From Nonomuraea cypriaca (lineage in GTDB: Bacteria; Actinomycetota; Actinomycetes; Streptosporangiales; Streptosporangiaceae), in contig NZ_JADOGI010000084.1 of NCBI RefSeq assembly GCF_015645445.1, positions 1 through 41,718 on the forward strand: DNA of 41,718 nt, in the 5' to 3' direction. Position numbers and translations under genes: made by a program. The notes beneath the pieces are model-generated. The model worked only from the letters and a program-made list of their open reading frames with translations, made no database searches and was not told where the DNA came from. Each line of letters opens with the position of its first letter. Within the stretch, counting starts at the first letter, position 1. Positions 16,584 through 23,724 of this stretch are shown here, piece by piece.

Positions 16584-18381
16584 GCGTGCCTCCCTGGACG
16601 GCCCAGTCGAGCAGACCGAGGAACGAGCGGTTGAGCGCCGCGGTGTCGGCCGGGCGCAGCGGATGGTGCCCGTGCAGCAGCGCCAGCCCGTACAGCGACT
16701 CCACGGCGGTCGCGGCCAGGGCCTGGTCGGGCAGCCCGAGCACGCGGCGGACCAGCGGGTTGCGGTGGTTGAGCACCAGGGTCGGCCGGTCCGCCGCGAC
16801 CGTGCGTTCGAGCGCGCCGAGCACACCGGCCCACAGCTCGTCGCTCGCGTCGCGGGCCTCGCGCAGGTCGGCGTGGTGCTGGGCGGCGCGGCTGGTCAGG
16901 TAGAGGGCGGGCAGCGAGGCCGGGTCGAAGTCACGCAGCACCACCGCGCAGCCGAGCGGGTCGAGCGCGCGGCCGGCGGCGGCCAGCAGCGGGCGCGCCG
17001 CGAGCTCCGCGCCGGGCTCCGCGGGGCCGAGGCGGGTGGCCAGCTCGGCCGGGTCGAGCCGCTCCAGCCGCGCGTCCGGGTCGATCCTGGGCAGCCTGGA
17101 CAGGATGTCGGCGTCGTAGACGTAGCCGCCGTTGACCAGGCCGATGCCCTGCGCGCCGGACACGGCCGCGAGCTGGCGGAACTCGTCCACGCTGGAGGTG
17201 AAGCGCCCGCCAGGGTGGCTTCTCCTGAACTGGGCCAGCGTCATGGGGCCCGCGCTGGTTTCGTACTCCAGCCACTGGTCGACGAGCCTGAGCATGTCGT
17301 CGTCGTGCCGGGCCAGCGCCTTGACGCCCAGGTGGTGCAGGGCGAGGAAGGCGCGCAGACCGTCGGGGTCGGTCGTGGCGAGCCGGACGAGCCAGGCGCG
17401 CAGCTGGCGGCCCAGCTCGTCGCGGGTGTGCTCCAGCAGGTCGTCCTCGTAGAGCGCCTCGCGGCTCGCGGTGGGCCGCAGCTCGGAGGCGTCGACGACG
17501 CAGCGGGCGAAGAACGCCCAGTCGGGCAGCAGGCCGTCGGCGGACTCGGCGAGCAGCATGCGCTTGAGGTAGACGCGATGGGCGCCGCGGACCGCCGGGT
17601 TGGCCGGGGCTGGCAGGATGTACGCCACACCGGTGAGGCCCGCCTCCGGGACGCTCAGGTCGACGACGTCCAGCGGGGTGAAGCCGAACAGCTCCTGGCT
17701 GTGCCGGTCGAGCGCGTCCCGCCGGGCGGCGGGCGAGGCGTGCGTCTCCTGCCAGGGCGGCGCGTCAAGCGTGGTACGCCGCCCGTTCACGCTCACCTCG
17801 AACGGCAGCAGCGCCCCGTAGAGGCCGGCCAGCTCGGTGACCGTGCGTTCCTTCACCCACTCCGCGGCGTCGTGGCGCGCCCGCAGGGTGACCGTGGTGC
17901 CGGGTTCGTCCCGCTCCCTGGGGGCCCGCTCGACCGAGTAGCGGCCGTCGGACCGGCCGGTCCACAGCACCGTGTGGCCGCCGTTCGCGGACCTGGTCTC
18001 GACGCTGATCTCGTCGGCGACCAGGAACCCCGACAGCAGCCCGATGCCGAACTGGCCCAGGAACTCGTGCCGCGAGAAGCCCAGCTCGTCGCGCTTGGAG
18101 GAGCGGCCGATGGTGGCCAGCAGCGTGTGGACCTCGTCCTCGGTCAGGCCGACGCCGGTGTCGCGCACGCTGACGAGCCCGCCGGCGACGTCGATGGTCA
18201 CCTTGGCGGGCGTCTCAGCGGGCACATCGGTGGGCGCCGCCGGGTCGATCGCGCGGCGGGCCGTGATCGCGTCGGTCGCGTTCTGCAGGAGCTCGCGGAC
18301 ATAGACGCGGGGGCTCGAATACAGGTGACGGCTGAGCAGGTCGACCACGCCGCGCAGATCAACTTGAAAGGCGTTCTCCAC
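16576..18381 (-). CDS. Divergent actinobacterial Hsp90/HtpG-like ATPase
   Basis: 601 residues from GTG with AAGGTG 7 nt upstream. N-terminal GHKL ATPase motifs are intact: E30-LLQN34-AT-D37, DTGVG (74-78), GQFGIG (109-114) and GTTVTL. The middle domain holds LKRMLLAE and CVVDASELRPTASREALYED, whose Arg matches the catalytic Arg of HtpG (SRE). The C-terminal third is poorly conserved with classical HtpG and no MEEVD tail is present. Length is close to HtpG. It is followed by a TPR-like gene overlapping its 3' end. Energy-dependent folding or remodelling of a small client set is likely; the specific client is unknown. Confidence 0.88.
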   Translation of the reverse strand: MENAFQVDLRGVVDLLSRHLYSSPRVYVRELLQNATDAITARRAIDPAAPTDVPAETPAKVTIDVAGGLVSVRDTGVGLTEDEVHTLLATIGRSSKRDELGFSRHEFLGQFGIGLLSGFLVADEISVETRSANGGHTVLWTGRSDGRYSVERAPRERDEPGTTVTLRARHDAAEWVKERTVTELAGLYGALLPFEVSVNGRRTTLDAPPWQETHASPAARRDALDRHSQELFGFTPLDVVDLSVPEAGLTGVAYILPAPANPAVRGAHRVYLKRMLLAESADGLLPDWAFFARCVVDASELRPTASREALYEDDLLEHTRDELGRQLRAWLVRLATTDPDGLRAFLALHHLGVKALARHDDDMLRLVDQWLEYETSAGPMTLAQFRRSHPGGRFTSSVDEFRQLAAVSGAQGIGLVNGGYVYDADILSRLPRIDPDARLERLDPAELATRLGPAEPGAELAARPLLAAAGRALDPLGCAVVLRDFDPASLPALYLTSRAAQHHADLREARDASDELWAGVLGALERTVAADRPTLVLNHRNPLVRRVLGLPDQALAATAVESLYGLALLHGHHPLRPADTAALNRSFLGLLDWAVQGGTRD

Positions 18382-18422
18382 CCGGTCACCTTAGATCACA
18401 TAAAAGGCGTTTCGCCGTTGAA

Positions 18423-19022
18423 TTATCGGACCGCCTCACCGAGGCCGGACAACGCGCCGCGCAGCGCGGCGGCGTCGGTGAAGTGCACGCCCGTCATGCC
18501 GGCGCGCTCGGCGCCCTCGATGTTCTCCTGGCGGTCGTCGATGAAGACGATGTCCGAGGGAGCGGCGCCGATCTCGCCGGCCATCGTGTCGTAGATCTCC
18601 CTGTCGGGTTTTACCAGGCCCAGCCTGCCGCTGTAGAAGCGGTGGCCGATCGCCGCGATCCAGGGCAGTTCGTCCAGGCCGTCGCCCATGCAGGCGGGCG
18701 CGTTGGACAGCAGCGCCACGTCGCGGCCGGCGTCGAGGAGCTCGTCGAGGATGGCGATCGTGCCCTGGTCGGGGTAGGCCCAGCTCGAGATGTCCATGGC
18801 GACCAGGCGGGCGACCTCGGTAGGGGTGGCCGGCCTGTCCAGCACCGCCGACCAGTACGCCGTCGGCGTCAGGGCACCCCGGTCGAACTCCAGGCGGTGC
18901 TCCCAGTAGCCGCGCTTGAACGCCTCGGGGTCGGCGTCCACCGCGCGGGCCATGGCGTCGGCGTCGGACTCGGGCTGCGGCAGGCACAGGACACCGCCGT
19001 AGTCGAAAACAATCCATGTCAT
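18423..19022 (-). CDS. HAD-superfamily hydrolase (subfamily IA-like)
   Basis: 199 residues; ATG at 19022 forms an ATGA overlap with the stop of the alpha/beta-hydrolase gene. Motif I is FDYGGVL (nucleophile Asp8) with Gly where most phosphatases have the second Asp; motif II LLSNAP; motif III Lys in GLVKPDREIY; motif IV FIDDRQENIEGA. The D-x-G variant of motif I is found in YihX-like sugar phosphatases, so activity on small phosphorylated metabolites is possible. A reading frame extending to 20012 covers the neighbour gene and is not used. Substrate unknown. Confidence 0.85.
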   Translation of the reverse strand: MTWIVFDYGGVLCLPQPESDADAMARAVDADPEAFKRGYWEHRLEFDRGALTPTAYWSAVLDRPATPTEVARLVAMDISSWAYPDQGTIAILDELLDAGRDVALLSNAPACMGDGLDELPWIAAIGHRFYSGRLGLVKPDREIYDTMAGEIGAAPSDIVFIDDRQENIEGAERAGMTGVHFTDAAALRGALSGLGEAVR

Positions 19023-19864
19023 GCGAGGAATGGTCGCAGATGCGGATCGAGTGCCGGGCACCCGAGGTATTTCTGGGCGGTGTGGAAGTCGATCCAGTCG
19101 AGGTTGACCAGCTCCTCGGCGTCCACGCCGGTGAAGCTGTCGCACAGGGCGGGCGGGATGGCCGCGATGTCGTCTTTGTCGGCGACGTTCACCCAGCGTC
19201 CGACGCCCTTGGGGCGTTCGCCCCGGCCGTTGACGGGGGCAGGGAGGAGGCGCTCGAAGACGACGTTGCGCATGCCGAGCGGGCTCCCCAGGGTGATCAG
19301 CAGGTCGACCTGGAGATCGGGGCAGGCCCACAGGGTCTCGTACGCGACGACGCTGCCGAGGGAGTGGGCGATCAGCACCCTGGGCCGGTGCTTCCTGATG
19401 ACGCCGGCCACGGCCTGCTGGGCTCGCTCGCGCTTCGCCCGGTCGGTGAGGTACGCCGCCACCTCCGGCGCGAACAGCTTGGCGAACTGCGCCGACCTGC
19501 CGTCCAGCCGGTCGAGCAGCCAGCCGGTGAACGACTTGAGCGCCCCCGTGATGTGCTCGCCCAGGCCCAGGTTCCTCGCCCAGTCGGCGAGTACCTGCTG
19601 GGCGGCGATCTCCATCTCCGCCTCCATCTCGGCCTGCCTCGCGGCGGAGCGCGGCGGCTCGCCGTCGCCGGGCGGGCCGTCGTGCAGGTGGTGGGAGAAG
19701 TAGGCGACCTCGCTGAAGTACGGTCTGGCCTCTCCCCCGAGCGCAAGGTGCAGGTAGCGGTCCCACTTGACCCGCATGGCCGCGGCCGCCCCGGCCGCCG
19801 AGCGCCCGGCCTCCAGGTAATAGTTGTACTTGCCGATCCCGTGCACGCCGACGATGCTCGTCAC
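19019..19864 (-). CDS. Alpha/beta-hydrolase (lipase/esterase-like)
   Basis: 281 residues. GTG at 19864 is chosen because GGGGAGG lies 5 nt upstream; the in-frame ATG further upstream overlaps that site. The N-terminus GVHGIG is an oxyanion-hole HG segment; nucleophile elbow AHSLGS places Ser168 in GxSxG. TLGSPLG follows, as in lipases and PGAP1-like hydrolases. A helical lid region about 70-150 contains acidic AEMEAEMEIAAQQ. No signal peptide, so cytoplasmic. It is coupled by 4-bp overlap to the HAD hydrolase. Substrate unknown. Confidence 0.78.
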   Translation of the reverse strand: MTSIVGVHGIGKYNYYLEAGRSAAGAAAAMRVKWDRYLHLALGGEARPYFSEVAYFSHHLHDGPPGDGEPPRSAARQAEMEAEMEIAAQQVLADWARNLGLGEHITGALKSFTGWLLDRLDGRSAQFAKLFAPEVAAYLTDRAKRERAQQAVAGVIRKHRPRVLIAHSLGSVVAYETLWACPDLQVDLLITLGSPLGMRNVVFERLLPAPVNGRGERPKGVGRWVNVADKDDIAAIPPALCDSFTGVDAEELVNLDWIDFHTAQKYLGCPALDPHLRPFLA

Positions 19865-19970
19865 GCCGCCTCCCCGCATGATCTTCTCGCGCGATATTGG
19901 CATACGCCGCTTGCAATCGGCCGTCAAGCGCCTGGGCCCTGCCACCGCCGCGGAATTCCCGCCGTGGTAA

Positions 19971-19989
19971 ATGCCGTTGCGTACGGCAT
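19971..19989. promoter_or_regulatory. Perfect 7-bp inverted repeat in the hydrolase/arfB divergent region
   Basis: ATGCCGT-TGCGT-ACGGCAT. The octamer GGCATACG occurs at its right side (19985-19992) and again at 19899-19906. Could be an operator for either flanking gene or a hairpin; no regulator gene is adjacent. Confidence 0.35.
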
Positions 19990-20051
19990 ACGACGCCCAG
20001 ATACGGTGACACTCACCTACATGAGGCACTTTCCGAACAGGAGCCCCACCC

Positions 20052-20459
20052 ATGCCCGGCCCGCTCGTCGTCAACGACTCGGTCGTCATTCCTGACGCCG
20101 AGCTCGAATGGCGCTTCTCACGTTCGTCGGGCCCGGGCGGCCAGGGCGTCAACACCACGGACAGCCGCGTGGAGCTGACCTTCGACGTCGCCGCGAGCAC
20201 CGTGTTGCCGCCCGCACTGAAGGCTCGGGCGCTCGACCGGCTGGGCGCGGAGAAGATCACGATCGCCGCGTCCGAATACCGGTCACAGCTCAGGAACCGC
20301 GAGGCCGCGGCCCACCGCCTGGCGCAGAAGCTGCGCGAGGCCATCGCGCCGCCGGCCAAGCGCCGGCGCCCGACCAAGCCCAGCCGGGGCGCGGTCGAGC
20401 GCCGCATCTCGGCCAAGAAACATCGCTCGGACGTCAAACGCCTGCGCCGCGAACCGTAG
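20052..20459 (+). CDS. arfB: Alternative ribosome-rescue factor ArfB/YaeJ-like peptidyl-tRNA hydrolase
   Basis: 135 residues; AGGAG about 9 nt before the ATG. Catalytic loop SSGPGGQGVNTTDSRV places GGQ at 29-31, as in release-factor domain 3, without the codon-recognition domains. The C-terminal tail is strongly basic (KRRRPTKPSRG to KKHRSDVKRLRR), the part that inserts into the mRNA channel of stalled ribosomes in ArfB/ICT1. The protein therefore releases nascent chains from non-stop complexes. It is monocistronic, between a divergent hydrolase and a convergent FMN reductase. Length is typical. Confidence 0.93.
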   Translation: MPGPLVVNDSVVIPDAELEWRFSRSSGPGGQGVNTTDSRVELTFDVAASTVLPPALKARALDRLGAEKITIAASEYRSQLRNREAAAHRLAQKLREAIAPPAKRRRPTKPSRGAVERRISAKKHRSDVKRLRREP

Positions 20460-20465
20460 CCTCCC

Positions 20466-20530
20466 TCAGAGGTTCCGCTCAGAGGTCCCGCTCAAAGGTC
20501 CCGCTCAGAAGCCCCGCTCAGAGGGAGAGC
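20466..20530. repeat. Five tandem 13-bp repeats at convergent gene ends
   Basis: Consensus TCAGAGGTCCCGC at 20466, 20479, 20492, 20505 and (diverged) 20518. The last unit contains the stop codon of the FMN reductase gene. Variation is limited to one to three bases in the first four units, so the array is recent or maintained. Confidence 0.85.
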
Positions 20531-21051
20531 GCGGGCTCCATGACCTCGGCGGGGCAGAGCTGGCCGATCACGGCGCGGACCTGGTCGCGCAGGCCGGGGG
20601 CCGTGAGGTGGCCGTCCTTGTCGAAGTGCGGGCAGGCCGGGGAGATCACCAGCTCGGCGCCCATCACGACGGCCCCGGCACTCTGGAGCTGCTTGTAGAG
20701 CTCGGCCTGGGCCCACATCGCGCCGCAGGCCCTGGCGCTCGCGCTCATCACCGCCACGTGCTTGCCCGACAGCCCGTCGCGGACCGACATCCAGTCCAGC
20801 GCGTACATCAGCTCGGCCGGCAGCAGGCTGTGCTCCGGTGCGGTCATCAGCACGCCGTCACCGGCCGCGAGCAGCCTGAGCAGCTCCCGGGCGGACGCCG
20901 GAACCGGCCCGGCCTCGTACGGCGGGATCTCGCGCAGCCCCGGCCACACCGTGAACTCGACGCCTTCGGGCAACTCGCCGCCCGCCGCCTCCAGCAGCCT
21001 GTTGATGAACGAGCCCTCGTGGAGGCTGGCGGCGATCCCGATGATTTTCAC
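20518..21051 (-). CDS. NADPH-dependent FMN reductase-like flavoprotein
   Basis: 177 residues from GTG (GGGAG about 8-12 nt upstream). Flavodoxin-like fold: phosphate loop AASLHEGSFINRLLEAA corresponds to the GSxRxxSxN segment of the family; TAPEHSLLPAELMYALDW corresponds to the (Y/H)xxSxPxxLKxAxDW FMN segment; KHVAVMSASARACGAMWAQ follows as usual. Such enzymes reduce FMN, quinones or azo compounds with NADPH in the cytoplasm. Several dyads lie upstream (21067-21089, 21128-21176), suggesting regulated expression. The stop codon is within the 13-bp tandem repeat array. Confidence 0.85.
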   Translation of the reverse strand: MKIIGIAASLHEGSFINRLLEAAGGELPEGVEFTVWPGLREIPPYEAGPVPASARELLRLLAAGDGVLMTAPEHSLLPAELMYALDWMSVRDGLSGKHVAVMSASARACGAMWAQAELYKQLQSAGAVVMGAELVISPACPHFDKDGHLTAPGLRDQVRAVIGQLCPAEVMEPALSL

Positions 21052-21419
21052 CCTCTGCTCCCAAGGGGTTCCGGTGTTACCGGGAAACCTGCCCGATGTC
21101 TGGCTTGTCCAAGACCATCTCCCGGTCAAAAGGCGCACCTTTTCACCGTGCGCCCCATTTCCGTCACCCAAGGTGATTACCGAGGCGCGGGCGACCCCAC
21201 CATCGTCCAGCGCCTCGCGTGGCATCGACGACCAGAAACGCCCAGGCTGAGCCGCTCCATGAACGCTGCCGTCACCGCACCACCCGGCCCTTGGCGGGCC
21301 TCCCGCGCCGCCGTTTCCTCCTGAGGGTGAACGCCCGGGGTTCCACGACAGATCACGCTGAATCGGCCTCATCCGAACCTGACCGCCGCTGACAGGTACA
21401 CCTGGCAGGCTGACGTGCC
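21052..21419. other. 368-bp non-coding stretch rich in inverted repeats
   Basis: No convincing gene: open frames here lack ribosome sites and are shadows. It holds CCGGT-GTT-ACCGG (21071-21083), AAAAGG-CGCA-CCTTTT (21128-21143) overlapping GGCGCA/TGCGCC (21132-21154), and TCACC-CAA-GGTGA (21164-21176). Beyond 21180 I see no further structure apart from the likely promoter area of the DinB-like gene. Confidence 0.6.
21071..21083. promoter_or_regulatory. Operator-like dyad 20 bp upstream of the FMN reductase start
   Basis: CCGGT-GTT-ACCGG is a perfect 5-3-5 dyad, extendable to about 21067-21089 with small bulges. A second 5-3-5 dyad, TCACC-CAA-GGTGA, lies at 21164-21176. A repressor of the reductase gene is a reasonable but untested reading. 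Confidence 0.35.
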
Positions 21420-22046
21420 ATGACGCGTGTTTACCTGGAGATCGGCCCGAAGTAGGTGTTCGCCTGCACCCTGGACTGGCCCGGCTGGTGCCGGGTGGAC
21501 AAGGGCGAGGAGGCGGCGATCGACCGGCTCATGACCTACGCCCCGCGCTACGAGGTCATCGCGGCGCGCGCCGGACTGGCGTTCGATCCGGGGGAGCCGG
21601 CGGTGGTGGCCCGGGTGCCGGGGAGCATGACCACCGACTTCGGCGCCCCGCATTCCGTGCCCGACCTCGATCTGGAGCCCCTGCCGGGGCCGGAGGCCGA
21701 GCGCGGGGTCGCGCTGTTGCGGGCGGCGTGGGCCGTGTTCGGCGAGGTGGCCGCCGTCTCGCCGGAGGAGCTGCGCAAGGGCCCGCGCGGCGGCGGGCGC
21801 GACCTGAGCAAGGTCGTCGCGCACGTGGAGGAGGCCGAACGGTCCTACGCCCGGTACGCCGGTGTGCGGCACAAGCCGTACAAGTCGGTCGCGGACCGGG
21901 ACGCGATGCGCGCCGAACTGGCCGAGATGCTCTCCCGCCCCTGGTCGCCTCCCCTCGCGACCGGCTGGCCGCCCCGATACGTAGTGCGCAGGACCGCCTG
22001 GCACGTCATCGACCACTTGTGGGAGATCGAGGACAGGCGAGCATGA
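21420..22046 (+). pseudogene. DinB-like protein with in-frame amber codon near the N-terminus
   Basis: From ATG 21420 the frame reads MTRVYLEIGPK, then TAG (21453-21455), then VFACTLDWPGWCR and on to 22046 without another stop. The segment before the TAG looks like the authentic first beta-strand of the family, so the stop is probably a mutation. Residues after it (196 from the GTG at 21456) contain the three histidines expected of a DinB metal site: His123 (KVVAHV), His183 and His187 (AWHVIDHLWE). If GTG 21456 is used there is no close Shine-Dalgarno (nearest GGAG is about 16 nt away). Options are a pseudogene, a shortened working protein or amber readthrough. Family role uncertain (DinB-like thiol/metal proteins). 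Confidence 0.65.
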
Positions 22047-22148
22047 AGTCTTCGAGTTCGCTTACGCACCGCAATCGACTGATGACAGAATCGGACGGGC
22101 CCATGAAGTGGGCCTCATCCCTTGCAGTCGGTGAAAAGGCAGGCGTCT

Positions 22149-22544
22149 GTGGACGTACAGGCGGAGATTCTCGACTTGAAACTCCGTGTTGAAGATCTTG
22201 AGGCGGCCGTACGGCACGGTGGGGCGGCGCCGCGGTACGCAGAGCCGGACCTGCACGCCGAGCTGCTGAGCGAGATCAACGACCGGACCAAGCACCTGCA
22301 GGCGGAGATCGGGCGTCTGAAGACCGATCTCGCGACCGTCAGGATCGAGATGGGCGAGGAGTTCTCGGCGGTCAACACCGAGGTCGCGGGCGTCCGGCGG
22401 GTGGTGAGCGGACTGCCCGCCGCGCCCCCGGGCGAGGAGGCGGGCCTGCGGTCCGAGATCGCACAGGAGTTCACCTGCCTGCGATCGGAGATGACCGATC
22501 TCGGCATCAAGCTTGATCGGTTGCTGAAGAAGAAGAGCGCGTGA
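22149..22544 (+). CDS. Small coiled-coil protein of unknown function
   Basis: 131 residues from GTG 22149 (AAAAGGCAGG just upstream); an in-frame TTG at 22122 and GTG at 22131 are alternatives. Nearly all of it is predicted coiled coil with leucine/valine heptads: VQAEILDLKLRVEDLEAAV, LHAELLSEINDRTKHLQAEI, GRLKTDLATVRIEMGEEF, then a Pro-rich break (GLPAAPPGEE) and LRSEIAQEFTCLRSEMTDLG, ending KKKSA. No enzyme motif, signal or TM helix. Probably an oligomeric scaffold protein; not recognised as a named family. A strong terminator follows directly. Confidence 0.75.
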   Translation: MDVQAEILDLKLRVEDLEAAVRHGGAAPRYAEPDLHAELLSEINDRTKHLQAEIGRLKTDLATVRIEMGEEFSAVNTEVAGVRRVVSGLPAAPPGEEAGLRSEIAQEFTCLRSEMTDLGIKLDRLLKKKSA

Positions 22545-22547
22545 GAG

Positions 22548-22587
22548 CGAGATGAGCCCCGGCCGGCGCCGGGGGCTCATCTCGTTT
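22548..22587 (+). terminator. Intrinsic terminator
   Basis: A 16-bp stem (CGAGATGAGCCCC(G)GC pairing with its complement, one bulged base) with a CGGC loop, followed by TTT. It begins 4 bp after the coiled-coil gene stop and insulates the desaturase promoter. Confidence 0.85.
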
Positions 22588-22602
22588 GCCCAGGCACCCT
22601 AT

Positions 22603-22645
22603 TTGACCGTTATGTCCTTCCGGTAATCTAACCTACGGTACCGTA
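22603..22645 (+). promoter_or_regulatory. Desaturase promoter with 12-bp palindrome and 15-bp direct repeat
   Basis: TTGACC (22603-22608) is a -35 candidate; TAATCT (22624) or TAACCT (22629) could be the -10. The perfect palindrome TACGGTACCGTA (22634-22645) resembles TetR-family operators. CGGTA-N4-AACCT occurs twice with a 15-bp period (22621 and 22636), so two regulator dimers might bind side by side. Confidence 0.6.
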
Positions 22646-22666
22646 ACCTGAAGGGGAAGATCTTTT

Positions 22667-23596
22667 ATGGCGATGTCTCAGACGGAGCTTCTGCACGAGC
22701 TAGAGCCCGTGGTGGCCGTGGAGCTCGACCGCCACAACCAGATGGCCAAGGAGTGGTTCCCGCACGAGTACATCCCGTGGAGCGAGGGCCGTGACTTCGA
22801 CGGCATCTACGGGGGCGAGGCGTGGCGGGAAGGCGACTCCAAGATCCCCGAGGCGGCCCGCGTGTCGCTCATCGTCAACCTCCTCACCGAGGACAACCTC
22901 CCCAGCTACCACCACGAGATCGCCACCACGTTCGGGCGCGACGGCGCCTGGGGCACGTGGGTGCACCGGTGGACCGCCGAGGAAGACCGCCACGGCACCG
23001 CGCTGCGCGACTACCTCACGGTCACCCGCGCGGTCGACCCGGTCGCGCTGGAGCGGGCCCGCATGCACCACATGGAGCACGGGTTCACCACCGAGTACAC
23101 CACCATGCTCCAGCAGCTCGCGTACGTCTCCTTCCAGGAGCTGGCCACCCGCATCGCGCACCGCAACACCGGCAGGGCGTCCGGCGACGAGGGCTGTGAG
23201 CGGCTGCTCGCCCGGATCGCCGCCGACGAGAACCTGCACATGCTCTTCTACCGCAACCTGCTCAAGGCGGCCTTCGAGCTCGACGCCAACCAGACCATGC
23301 GTGCGGTGACCGACGTCGTGACCACCTTCCAGATGCCCGGCCAGGGAATGGAGGGGTTCGCCCGCAAGTCGCTGATCATCGCGAACGAGGGCATCTACGA
23401 CCTGCGGCTGCACCTGGACGACGTGCTGATGCCGGTGCTGCGGCAGTGGGCGGTGTTCGAGAAGGGCGGGCTGGACGCAGAGGGGGAGAAGGCGCGCGAG
23501 GAACTGTCCGCGTTCCTGACCAAGGCCGACGCGACCGCCGCCAGGTTCGTCGAGCGCAGGGAGGAACGCCGGGTCCGCGCCGCCGCCCGCCGCTGA
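22667..23596 (+). CDS. Acyl-ACP desaturase (ferritin-like di-iron enzyme)
   Basis: 309 residues; AAGGGGAAG precedes the ATG. Soluble stearoyl-ACP desaturase family (FA_desaturase_2, as DesA1/A2 of mycobacteria). Iron ligands: Glu in LLTEDNLPSYHH, EExH in TAEEDRHG, Glu in FQELATRIAHRNTG and DENLHM (DExxH). It introduces a double bond into ACP-bound fatty acids using oxygen and reduced ferredoxin, adjusting membrane or mycolate-like lipid fluidity. The substrate chain is unknown. It is a single-gene unit with its own palindromic operator and upstream terminator. The C-terminus ends in an Arg-rich tail. Confidence 0.93.
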   Translation: MAMSQTELLHELEPVVAVELDRHNQMAKEWFPHEYIPWSEGRDFDGIYGGEAWREGDSKIPEAARVSLIVNLLTEDNLPSYHHEIATTFGRDGAWGTWVHRWTAEEDRHGTALRDYLTVTRAVDPVALERARMHHMEHGFTTEYTTMLQQLAYVSFQELATRIAHRNTGRASGDEGCERLLARIAADENLHMLFYRNLLKAAFELDANQTMRAVTDVVTTFQMPGQGMEGFARKSLIIANEGIYDLRLHLDDVLMPVLRQWAVFEKGGLDAEGEKAREELSAFLTKADATAARFVERREERRVRAAARR

Positions 23597-23645
23597 CCGG
23601 AAGCCACCCCGCCCGCCGGCAGGCCGGAAGCGCCTCCGGCGGCCG

Positions 23646-23720
23646 GCCGCCAGGGGCGGCTGAAGGGCCGCTCGGGCGAGCCGCGGCTGTGCCCTACCTC
23701 CAAGCCCTGTCCTTCAGGGC
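23646..23720. terminator. Convergent-gene terminator region (two hairpins)
   Basis: GCCGCC-AGG-GGCGGC (23646-23660) and GCCCTG-TCCTT-CAGGGC (23704-23720) lie between the desaturase and the convergent HAD gene. Neither has a U-tract on the plus strand; actinobacterial terminators often lack one. Confidence 0.45.
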
Positions 23721-23724
23721 CGGG

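Noticed and set aside
21369..22016. Minus-strand frame of 215 codons over the DinB-like gene
   Set aside because: GC-shadow translation with no recognisable family; the plus strand has metal-site His residues and domain-like pattern.
22043..22192. Small frame beginning at an ATG overlapping the DinB-like stop
   Set aside because: Overlaps the better-supported coiled-coil gene in another frame and has no conserved features.
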